Assembly: GCA_031290955.1 (NCBI GenBank)
Contig: JAISLJ010000217.1
Coordinates: 1 to 22,343, forward strand
DNA from: Zoogloeaceae bacterium
Lineage (GTDB): Bacteria; Pseudomonadota; Gammaproteobacteria; Burkholderiales; Rhodocyclaceae
Direction: 5' to 3'
DNA length: 22,343 nt
Shown one piece after another: positions 1 through 6,515 of the stretch. The notes under the pieces are model-generated. The model made no database searches. It had not been told where the DNA came from and was given only the letters and a program-made list of their open reading frames with translations. The position numbers and the translations under genes were made by a program. Position 1 is the first letter of the stretch. Each line of letters starts with the position of its first letter.

Positions 1-226
1 CCTCCCCGATATGCGCGCGTTCCGCGCAGAAAGGAGAACATTCCAGAAGACGATAGACCAAAAACTTCATCAACACTGACCGCACAAAATACTTGACTGC
101 GAACACGGTTGCTCTCTCGCCAAGCGGGCGCGGGTAAAAAGTGCGCCGCCGCCTGCTTCTCTCTCTCCCGCTTAGCGGGGACAAGTGCCGTCCACAAGAT
201 TACGCCGTCCGCGTAAGGGCAACAAA
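1..226. other. Intergenic region at left edge
   Basis: I see no convincing gene here. The minus-strand complement of bases 1-7 reads GGGGAGG, a strong ribosome-binding site, so a minus-strand gene may begin just beyond the left edge. A short perfect hairpin (CCCGC-TTA-GCGGG) sits at about 168-180, downstream of the peroxiredoxin gene, but it lacks a T-run and cannot be called a terminator. Confidence 0.4.
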
Positions 227-853
227 TCACGGGAGTTCGCGCACGGCCTTGAGCGTTTGCTCCACGTTGGCAGCCGGGCCGATGCCGCCGATGATTGCCG
301 CGATGCGGCCATTGCGTCCGATCACGAAGGTGGTGCGTTCCGCGAAGCCGTGGTCAATGGGCGCGCCGCGTGTATCCTTGCGACCGGGAAGGGCCTCGCG
401 GACGGAAATCCCGTAGGAGCGGGCAATACTGCCGTCGGCATCGGAGACCACCGTGAGCTTGCCCGCGCAGAAATCCGGGTCGGCGGAAAAGGCTTGCAGG
501 CGTTCCACGTTATCCAGGGAAACACCGACCACGGACGCGCCCGCCGCCTTGAATTCCGCCTGCCGAACGGCGAATTCGTGGGCCTGGACGTTGCAGCCGT
601 TCGTGAAGGCGGAAGGGTAGAAATACACGACCACCGCCCCTTCCTTCAGGGCATCCTTCAGCGCATAGCGCACCACCTTGCCATCCAGCGCGCCGGGCGC
701 AGCAAACTCCGGCGCGGGTTCGCCCTCGGGAAGGGTGGCAAGGGCGGGCTTCGTGAGCGAAAGGAAGAGGATCAGAAAGGTCGCAAAACGCGCCGCGCCG
801 GACATGAACATGGTTTCGCGGCGCGGCTCTGGTTTTGGTGTGGAAAAAAACAT
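227..853 (-). CDS. Exported peroxiredoxin (AhpC/TSA family)
   Basis: This is a thiol peroxidase of the AhpC/TSA family, 208 residues, expected to reduce peroxides outside the cytoplasm. The peroxidatic signature PxxxTxxC is visible as P80-T84-C87 (PSAFTNGC), and a conserved Arg lies at 173 in ERTTFVIG. A second Cys at 129 could act as resolving cysteine, but that is a guess. The N-terminus has a basic stretch and a hydrophobic segment (about 22-39) ending in ALA, consistent with a signal peptide or anchor. The start is fixed by AAGGAG seven bases upstream. It follows the c4-like cytochrome gene by 24 bp on the same strand, so the two are probably co-transcribed. This suggests peroxide protection alongside periplasmic electron transfer. 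The family call is firm; the physiological substrate is unknown. Confidence 0.88.
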   Translation of the reverse strand: MFFSTPKPEPRRETMFMSGAARFATFLILFLSLTKPALATLPEGEPAPEFAAPGALDGKVVRYALKDALKEGAVVVYFYPSAFTNGCNVQAHEFAVRQAEFKAAGASVVGVSLDNVERLQAFSADPDFCAGKLTVVSDADGSIARSYGISVREALPGRKDTRGAPIDHGFAERTTFVIGRNGRIAAIIGGIGPAANVEQTLKAVRELP

Positions 854-877
854 GGTGAATCTCCTTGTGTGGGTTTT

Positions 878-1504
878 TCATTCCTGGGCGGCGAGATAAT
901 CCGCCAAGGCTTCGATTTCTTCATCGCTCAGGGCTGCGGCAATCTGGTTCATGGCATCCGGGCTGTTCTGGCGCACCGTTTTCTTGAATTCAGACAACTG
1001 CTTGACGAGGTAACGGCGATGCTGCCCGCCGACCGAGGGAATCGTCTCGTCCGCGCCGCCCCTGCCCGCTTCGCCGTGGCAACTCTGGCACGGCAGGATA
1101 TAGCGTTCTGGATCGCCCTTCATGTACAGCTTGCGTCCCTTTTCAAGGTCCGCCGCGCTTTTTTCGCCGCGCATGACGGGCAGACTGGCGAAATAGGCGG
1201 AGATGTCGGCCATGTCGGCATCGCTGATGCTTTTTGCCATCATGGGCATCTGGTCGTCATTCTTCCGTTCGCCGGCGCGGAAATCCTGCAACTGTTTTAT
1301 CAGATATTCCGCCTTTTGCCCGGCGAGTTTCGGGAACTTGCCGAGATTGCCGACACCGTCCCCCATGTCGCCATTGCCATCGCTGCCATGACATTCCTGA
1401 CAGCGTTCCGTATCGGATTTGAGCTTGCCTGCGGCGGGATCGCCCTGAGCCGCCACAAAGGGTGCGCAACCCATGAAAAAAAGAAAAGCGAGAGTATGTC
1501 GCAT
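878..1504 (-). CDS. Diheme cytochrome c4-like protein
   Basis: This is a periplasmic diheme electron carrier of 208 residues. It has a signal peptide (residues 1-20, cleavage near VAAQ) and two homologous cytochrome c domains. Heme motif 1 is CQECH at 35-39, with candidate axial Met ligands at 86-89. Heme motif 2 is CQSCH at 139-143, with a candidate Met at 185. The size and two-domain layout match cytochrome c4, which passes electrons to terminal oxidases. I chose the ATG one base after the stop of the upstream cytochrome gene; an ATG nine bases earlier (1513) would overlap that gene and is also possible. No clear Shine-Dalgarno is visible, so translational coupling is likely. The peroxiredoxin gene follows 24 bp downstream. 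Confidence 0.87.
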   Translation of the reverse strand: MRHTLAFLFFMGCAPFVAAQGDPAAGKLKSDTERCQECHGSDGNGDMGDGVGNLGKFPKLAGQKAEYLIKQLQDFRAGERKNDDQMPMMAKSISDADMADISAYFASLPVMRGEKSAADLEKGRKLYMKGDPERYILPCQSCHGEAGRGGADETIPSVGGQHRRYLVKQLSEFKKTVRQNSPDAMNQIAAALSDEEIEALADYLAAQE

Positions 1505-1505
1505 G

Positions 1506-1982
1506 TCATACATCTTTGTAGAAGTTGTGGCACGCCTTGCAGGTTCGCTGCAATTCCGTGGCTGTGGCCGTGGCTTCGTCGAAGCCCTGGCGGCCAAGTT
1601 GTTCGATTATCGCCTTGGAAAGATCGCGGCTTTTCCGGGAAAGTTTGATGGCTTCCGCTACATCATCGCCGCCCTTGGCAACGTAGAACTCCTCGACTGC
1701 CGCAAACATCGTTTCCAGTTCCGTGGCATCCGTGACGCTGGCGTCCGCGTCCCGGATACCGATGTTGTCGACCAGGCTCTTGCCGGTATCTTCGACAGAC
1801 TGCATGAAATCCGTGTCGATCTTGCTTTCGTCTTCCGTGTTGATCTTGCCGGAGAATGAACTCGCGTTCCCTGGCAAGAGGAAAACCGCGGCGACCAGCA
1901 GAAGAAATCCGAAGTTCCGCAGGATGAATTGGCTCTGGTTCCGCCGTTTGGGTTTCGGAAGGAGTGGGGATTGGTGTTGCAT
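1506..1982 (-). CDS. Small exported cytochrome c with C-terminal heme (c556/c'-like)
   Basis: This predicted protein has 158 residues. A basic N-terminus and a hydrophobic segment (about 19-38) form a signal peptide or anchor. A mostly helical, charged domain follows, and a single heme motif CKACH (148-152) lies seven residues before the C-terminus. A heme motif at the very end of a helical domain is the hallmark of the cytochrome c'/c556 four-helix-bundle fold, so this is my best assignment; overall sequence similarity cannot be judged here. The start is chosen at the ATG preceded by AGGA, rather than an upstream in-frame ATG that would lie across the hairpins at 2025-2090. The stop is one base before the c4-like gene, giving a tight cytochrome pair. 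The role is probably electron transfer or ligand binding in the periplasm. Confidence 0.75.
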   Translation of the reverse strand: MQHQSPLLPKPKRRNQSQFILRNFGFLLLVAAVFLLPGNASSFSGKINTEDESKIDTDFMQSVEDTGKSLVDNIGIRDADASVTDATELETMFAAVEEFYVAKGGDDVAEAIKLSRKSRDLSKAIIEQLGRQGFDEATATATELQRTCKACHNFYKDV

Positions 1983-2024
1983 GGTGGTAATCCTGTTCTG
2001 TTCTTGTGGTGTGCGGTTTACAAA

Positions 2025-2055
2025 GAAAACGCTCCGGAATTTCTGGAGCGTTTTC
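2025..2055 (-). terminator. Hairpin terminator between DUF1501 and cytochrome genes
   Basis: A perfect 11-bp stem (GAAAACGCTCC at 2025-2035 with GGAGCGTTTTC at 2045-2055) extends further inward with a wobble pair. On the minus strand the stem ends in TTTTC and runs into TTTGT, so it resembles a Rho-independent terminator about 45 nt after the DUF1501 stop. It could end or attenuate the upstream operon before the cytochromes. The T-run is interrupted. Confidence 0.6.
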
Positions 2056-2061
2056 TTCCAT

Positions 2062-2090
2062 CGGGGAAAGAGGCTTGCGTCCCTCCCCCG
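2062..2090. other. Second hairpin in the same gap
   Basis: CGGGG (2062-2066) pairs with CCCCG (2086-2090) and GAGG (2070-2073) pairs with CCTC (2082-2085), with a three-base bulge between the stems. It lies between the DUF1501 stop and the terminator-like hairpin. It could stabilise the 3' end of the upstream message. There is no T-run. Confidence 0.4.
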
Positions 2091-2099
2091 AATGTTCAT

Positions 2100-3572
2100 T
2101 CAGGCCAGTACATCCTGGATGACTTTGCCGAACGTTACCGTGGGCCGTTCCGAACGACCGTTGCTGAGGAAGACGGTCTTCAGGTGGTCCAAGCCCATGG
2201 CCCAGAGGATGGTGGCGTGGAGATCATAGGTATCCACCGCTTTTTCCTTGTCCGCCACCTGTAGCCCAATGGCGTCGGTCTCGCCGTAGGTAAAGCCCGG
2301 CTTGAAGCCCGCGCCGGCAACCCATTGGGTGTAGCCCCAGGGATTGTGGTCGCGCCCGGTGCCGCTTTCGCCCCACGAGGTGCGCCCGAATTCGGAGGCC
2401 CAGACCACCAGTGTGCTGTCCAGCAGGCCGCGATCCTTGAGGTCGGCAAGAAGGCCCGCGATGGGTTTGTCCACCATCTTTGCCTGGGTGCCGTGATTGC
2501 CTTCAATGTCCCGATGCGCGTCCCAACTGCGGTAGTTCTGCTCATCCACGCCTTCCGGGAAACCGGAGACTACTTGCACGAAGCGCACACCGCGCTCAAC
2601 GAGCCGCCGCGCCTTCAGGAGCGTTTGCCCGTAGGTCTCGCTCACCTTGTCGTCCAAGCCATAGAGTTTTTTGGTCGCTTCCGTTTCCTTGGAAAGGTCC
2701 ACGGCTTCCGGCGCGGCGGATTGCATCCGGTAGGCGAGTTCATAGGATTGCCGCCGCGCGAGCAATTCCGTATCCGAGGGATAGCGCGAGGTATTGAAGC
2801 TGTTCAGCTTGTTCAGCAGATCCAGAGAGGCGCGATGCTGCGCCGCCGAACGTTGCGCGGGCGTATCGAGGAACAGGATCGGCGAATCGCCGGGCAGGAA
2901 GGCGGTTCCCTGAAACACGGCGGGCAGGAAGCCGGAACTCCAGTTGACCGCGCCGCCGCTGGGTTCCCGGTCGCCGTTGTAGAGCACGACATAGGGCGGC
3001 AAATCAGGGTTGGCGCTTCCCAGCGCGTAGATGATCCACGACCCCAGCGAGGGCCGTCCCGGCGTCACGCCGCCGGTATTCAGCTTCAGGATGGAAATGT
3101 CGTGCGTGGCCCCAACCGTGACGCTGGACTTGATGAAGGTAATCTTGTCTGCGTGCTGGGCAATGTTGGGCACCAGGTCAGAAAACCACGCGCCACTCTC
3201 GCCATACTGCTTCCAGACGCGCTTATCCGAGGCGAACAGGGTGCTCACGCCCCCCTGGGTGCTGGTCTTGATGCCCTTGGTGAAGGAATCGGGCACTGGC
3301 TTGCCGTTGAGCTTGTGCAGTTCCGGCTTGTAGTCGAACAGGTCAAGCGTGCTGGGCGCGCCGTTCATGTGCAGCCAGATGATCGACTTGATCTTGCCGG
3401 GGTGATGCGTGGCGCGCGGCGCCAGCGGGTTGGCCGGATCGATGACGATTCCATCAGCGTGGGCCGCGGGGATGAAGCCCGCGCCGGGGACGAACCCGGC
3501 AGCCGCAGCCGCGCCCAGACCCATGCCGGACTTCAGGAGAAAGTCCCGACGGGAAAATTGATGATGACTCAT
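2100..3572 (-). CDS. Tat-exported DUF1501 protein
   Basis: This 490-residue protein belongs to the DUF1501 family, related in fold to the alkaline phosphatase/sulfatase superfamily; its biochemical function is not established. A twin-arginine signal is clear at the N-terminus (SRRDFLLKSG, then an Ala/Gly-rich hydrophobic stretch ending AAHA), implying folded export, possibly with a cofactor. Family landmarks include WLHMNGAPSTLDLFDYKP near residue 65, FGRTSWGESGTGRDHNPWG in the C-terminal half, and DLHATILWAMGLDH near the end. The start is fixed by AAGGAG seven bases upstream of ATG. It lies 20 bp after the DUF1549/DUF1553 gene. That pairing is very common in Planctomycetes and much rarer in Proteobacteria, so horizontal origin is plausible. 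The neighbouring TonB receptor suggests a role in handling an imported or surface-bound substrate. Confidence 0.9.
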   Translation of the reverse strand: MSHHQFSRRDFLLKSGMGLGAAAAAGFVPGAGFIPAAHADGIVIDPANPLAPRATHHPGKIKSIIWLHMNGAPSTLDLFDYKPELHKLNGKPVPDSFTKGIKTSTQGGVSTLFASDKRVWKQYGESGAWFSDLVPNIAQHADKITFIKSSVTVGATHDISILKLNTGGVTPGRPSLGSWIIYALGSANPDLPPYVVLYNGDREPSGGAVNWSSGFLPAVFQGTAFLPGDSPILFLDTPAQRSAAQHRASLDLLNKLNSFNTSRYPSDTELLARRQSYELAYRMQSAAPEAVDLSKETEATKKLYGLDDKVSETYGQTLLKARRLVERGVRFVQVVSGFPEGVDEQNYRSWDAHRDIEGNHGTQAKMVDKPIAGLLADLKDRGLLDSTLVVWASEFGRTSWGESGTGRDHNPWGYTQWVAGAGFKPGFTYGETDAIGLQVADKEKAVDTYDLHATILWAMGLDHLKTVFLSNGRSERPTVTFGKVIQDVLA

Positions 3573-3592
3573 GGATAACTCCTTTTCAAAAA

Positions 3593-5998
3593 CTAAAAAC
3601 GGTAGACGAATTCGTTGGAATTCGCCACGGTGTGCACAAGGTCCACCCAAGCGGCCTGACGCGCCTTGCTCAGTTGGTTGCCCACACCGTTCAGGCCGGT
3701 GGGCGTTGCCACGTCGAACTTGTCGCCCTTCTCTTTCAGTTGCTGCGCGATGACCTTCTCCTCGTTGTCGAGGAAGGCTTTCAGCGTTGCGACTTCATCC
3801 TTGTTGGGCTTGCGTGCGAACAGCACCTCATAGAGACGGCTCAACACCTTGTCGGGATCCCCGCTTGCCTCGTTGAGCAGACGCCCCGTGAGAGCCTGCG
3901 ACCAATCGACGGTAACGTCGCTGTTGAAGAGCGCCAGAGCCTGCAACGGCGTCGTGGTTACATTCCGTTTGTGATAGGGAAGCGAGGGATCGGTCGGGTC
4001 GAACACCTGAACCAGCGGGTAGGGCAGGCTGCGGCGCACGAAGGTATAGATGCTGCGTCGGTTCCAGTCCCGTTTGTCCTTGGAAACTGGCCAGCGCGTA
4101 TCGACACGGCGACGATCGGCGGCCTGTTGCACCTGATCCGCCGCGCTGCCGCCGCGACCACGGGCAAGGAACTCGACCAGCGGCGGATACACGGAAGGCC
4201 CGCCGATTTCAGGCACGAACTGACCGGAAGCGTAAAGGATCGAATCACGCACCTGTTCCGCTTCCAGACGCTTCTTGGGATAGACCGCGAGCAGCTTGTT
4301 CGTCGGATCAAGCTTGGCGACTTCCGGACGTTCTTCGGAAGATTGGCGATAGGTGCTGGAGAGCAGGATTTCCCGGTGCAGCGACTTGATATCCCAGTTA
4401 TCCTTGAACTTGGAAGCGAGGTGATCCAGAAGTTCCGGATTATCCGGCTTCCCGCCCGAGCGCCCGAAGTTTTCCGGCGTATCCACAAACGGCGTATCGA
4501 AATACTGGCCCCAGACGCGGTTTACGAACACCCGCGCAGTAAGCGGATTGTTCGGCCCGACGATCCAGTTCGCCAGTGCGCTGCGGCGACCGGAGGAAAA
4601 GCCGGTGGGCTTGATCTCAGGCAGCTTGTCACCGCCCCACAGAGCGGGAAGCGCAGGCTGGACTTCTTCGGTTGGCTTTTCGTGGATGCCCGAGAAACGC
4701 ACGAAGGTCGGCGGTGCGTCGGTGTGTCCCAGTTCGGTGGCCGTCGTGTAATCCACCGCGCCCCGTCTGGGTTGCAGATTGCTGAACTGCCGCAGTTCCG
4801 TGTTGAGCTTCTGGAATTCCTCCCATTTGGCAACATTTTCCTTGCTGTACTGGGGGTGATCCGTTTCCGTGGCGGTCATGCGCAGATAGCCCACGATGTT
4901 GCCTTCGCTCTTCACATGCTGGTAACGCCAGTTCACCCAGCGATCCAGAGGCGTCCATTCCGATTCCGGCTTGAAAACGGATTCACGGCTGTCGGTCAGG
5001 TAGCGTTCCTTGTAATACTTTTCGCCTGCGGCCCGAACGCTGTCAAGAATCGCTTTCTGCTTGGCGCGAATCTCCTTCGTGGCCTCCTCGTACTTGGCCT
5101 GTTGTTCGCGAAAATCGATGTCCCACTTGCTTTCCGTTCCCTTGGCGAGCGGCACGGCGGGATCAAACGCGGTATTGGCGAAGAAGGACAAGAGTTGGAA
5201 GTATTCCTTGGAACTGATCTTGTCCGACTTGTGGTTGTGGCATTGGGCGCAGCCTACCGTGGTGCCCAGGAAAACTTCGCCCACGGTATTTGTGATGTCC
5301 ACCTCAATCTCGTACTTGCGCTGGATGAGGTCACGCGAATTGGGATTGTCGGGGTAATGCGCGAGAAAGCCTGTGGCGATCTTGGCGTTCTGGTCGCTCG
5401 GCCACAACTCGTCGCCCGCGAGTTGTTCAAGGACGAAACGGTTGTAAGGCTTGTTGCTGTTGAAGGCATTGACGACATAATCCCGGTAGCGCCAGATGTT
5501 GGCGCGTATTGCGTCAGCCTGGAAACCGCCGGTGTCCGCGTAACGCGCCAGATCCAGCCAGCGCCGCGCCTGACGCTCGCCAAAATGCGGCGAGGACAAA
5601 AGTCGGTCGACCAGCTTTTCATAAGCGTTCGGGGAGGTATCGTTTACAAATGCCTGCACTTCTTCCGGTGTGGGTAGCAACCCAATGGTATCCAGTGTTG
5701 CGCGGCGGATAAACACGGCGCGATCTGCGTCCTTGGAGGGTGTGATTCCGACCTCTTCCTGCTTGGCAAGCACGAAGGCATCAATCGGGGTTCGCACCCA
5801 CTGCTTGTTTTTCACATCCGGCAGCGCGGGTTTCGTGATTGGCTGGTACGCCCAGGTTGGGCCTAACTTCGCCTTTTTCGCGGTCACGCTCACCCCGGAC
5901 TGATTGGGGTTCTGGTTTTCCGCGGCACGGATTGCTTCGGCGGAAACCAGGCAGGACAGGGCCGCCAAGGTATATACCGCTATTTTTTTCATCCTCAT
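3593..5998 (-). CDS. Exported DUF1549/DUF1553 (PSCyt2/PSD1) protein
   Basis: This protein of about 801 residues has a signal peptide (MKKIAVYTLAALSCLVSAEA) and then a DUF1549 region (roughly 65-275). That region ends in the family's CXXCH motif, CAQCHNHKSDKI, with C250, C253 and H254, a possible c-type heme site. A middle spacer of about 280 residues is followed by DUF1553 near the C-terminus (landmarks NRVWGQYFDTPFV, LLSSTYRQSS and RNVTTTPLQALALFNS). These domains were described from Planctomycetes and have no proven activity. Three ATGs compete (6004, 5998, 5992); I chose 5998 because GAGGAG lies about ten bases upstream. The start at 6004, with four-base spacing, is nearly as good. It is the first gene of the minus-strand operon and lies behind the sigma-54-type promoter at 6083-6098. 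The DUF1501 gene follows 20 bp later. Confidence 0.9.
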   Translation of the reverse strand: MRMKKIAVYTLAALSCLVSAEAIRAAENQNPNQSGVSVTAKKAKLGPTWAYQPITKPALPDVKNKQWVRTPIDAFVLAKQEEVGITPSKDADRAVFIRRATLDTIGLLPTPEEVQAFVNDTSPNAYEKLVDRLLSSPHFGERQARRWLDLARYADTGGFQADAIRANIWRYRDYVVNAFNSNKPYNRFVLEQLAGDELWPSDQNAKIATGFLAHYPDNPNSRDLIQRKYEIEVDITNTVGEVFLGTTVGCAQCHNHKSDKISSKEYFQLLSFFANTAFDPAVPLAKGTESKWDIDFREQQAKYEEATKEIRAKQKAILDSVRAAGEKYYKERYLTDSRESVFKPESEWTPLDRWVNWRYQHVKSEGNIVGYLRMTATETDHPQYSKENVAKWEEFQKLNTELRQFSNLQPRRGAVDYTTATELGHTDAPPTFVRFSGIHEKPTEEVQPALPALWGGDKLPEIKPTGFSSGRRSALANWIVGPNNPLTARVFVNRVWGQYFDTPFVDTPENFGRSGGKPDNPELLDHLASKFKDNWDIKSLHREILLSSTYRQSSEERPEVAKLDPTNKLLAVYPKKRLEAEQVRDSILYASGQFVPEIGGPSVYPPLVEFLARGRGGSAADQVQQAADRRRVDTRWPVSKDKRDWNRRSIYTFVRRSLPYPLVQVFDPTDPSLPYHKRNVTTTPLQALALFNSDVTVDWSQALTGRLLNEASGDPDKVLSRLYEVLFARKPNKDEVATLKAFLDNEEKVIAQQLKEKGDKFDVATPTGLNGVGNQLSKARQAAWVDLVHTVANSNEFVYRF

Positions 5999-6070
5999 GG
6001 TCATTGCACTCCTCTGAAAGGACAAAAGACGCCAGACGAAACATTCGCCTGACACCCCATATAAAATGGT

Positions 6071-6116
6071 GTGCCACATCCAAGCAACCAACGTGCCACA
6101 TATGAAAATATGGCAC
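6071..6116. repeat. GTGCCA repeat cluster in the divergent promoter region
   Basis: GTGCCACAT occurs at 6071-6079 and again at 6093-6101, 22 bp apart, about two helical turns. An inverted TGGCAC lies at 6111-6116, so 6093-6116 is an inverted repeat with six-base arms. The middle copy forms the -24 element of the sigma-54 promoter. The other copies lack a matching -12 element; they could be decoy or regulator sites, or chance. Confidence 0.4.
6083..6098 (-). promoter_or_regulatory. Sigma-54 (RpoN) -24/-12 promoter
   Basis: Read on the minus strand the sequence is TGGCACG-TTGG-TTGCT, an exact match to the core sigma-54 consensus TGGCACG-N4-TTGCW. Transcription would start near 6072, leaving a leader of about 70 nt before the DUF1549/DUF1553 gene. 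Sigma-54 promoters need an ATP-dependent enhancer-binding protein, so this operon should be switched by a specific signal. No such regulator gene is in the window. Confidence 0.8.
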
Positions 6117-6162
6117 AAAAACGGGCCTCCGCCATCTTCGCACATACGCCTTACTATATATG

Positions 6163-6175
6163 CAAGCCATTGATT
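6163..6175 (-). promoter_or_regulatory. Candidate IHF binding site
   Basis: The minus strand reads AATCAATGGCTTG, a perfect fit to WATCAANNNNTTR. A 12-base A/T tract (6177-6188) lies immediately 5' of it, as in strong IHF sites. Its centre is about 97 bp upstream of the predicted sigma-54 start, where IHF typically bends DNA to bring an enhancer-bound activator to the polymerase. Confidence 0.6.
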
Positions 6176-6229
6176 CAAAAAAAAAAAATCACATATCGAC
6201 AAAACAACAATGCTTATTAAAATCGAGAT

Positions 6230-6270
6230 GGTGCATGCACCGGAAACAGCATGTTGACTCCCAATCAACA
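6230..6270. promoter_or_regulatory. Two dyads, candidate activator sites
   Basis: A perfect 12-bp palindrome GGTGCATGCACC lies at 6230-6241, and TGTTGA-N7-TCAACA at 6252-6270. They sit about 163 and 189 bp upstream of the predicted sigma-54 start, on the far side of the IHF site. Each half of the first dyad resembles an NtrC half-site (TGCACC/GGTGCA), but the order and spacing do not match an NtrC operator. Confidence 0.35.
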
Positions 6271-6445
6271 CTTTCCGAAACAACTGGTTCCGCGGCAACA
6301 GCAGCTTTTGCGCGCATATCGAAATCATTGGATACGAAGTAAGCAAATCATGTTTATTGATATATCTCTGTATCCTGCGGCTTTTCTCGTTTCTGGGTGT
6401 TTTATCCTCGTTTTTAAATGCCGAAAAGCGGACGTTCCGAAAATC

Positions 6446-6461
6446 TGGCATGATATTTTCT
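6446..6461 (+). promoter_or_regulatory. Weak sigma-54-like element before the TonB receptor
   Basis: TGGCAT-N5-TTTCT matches the -24/-12 spacing but has one mismatch in each box, including the normally critical -12 GC. A start near 6473 would leave a leader of about 43 nt before the receptor gene. It is listed because the divergent operon has a strong sigma-54 site. Confidence 0.25.
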
Positions 6462-6515
6462 TCTGCCGCGCTCCCGCCGCAATTGTTGTGGTTTTTTTCT
6501 TTTCTGGAGCTATCC

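Noticed and set aside
3632..5677. A 681-codon plus-strand open frame antisense to the DUF1549/DUF1553 gene
   Set aside because: The minus-strand frame has clear domains, a signal peptide and a ribosome-binding site; the antisense frame shows no recognisable domain and is explained by GC-rich codon bias.
6230..6241. NtrC operator
   Set aside because: The half-sites resemble NtrC hexamers, but they are directly abutted and in the reverse order of the TGCACC-N5-GGTGCA operator.
6160..6342. Small gene in the AT-rich divergent gap
   Set aside because: No ribosome-binding site or coding signature, and the stretch carries the regulatory elements instead.
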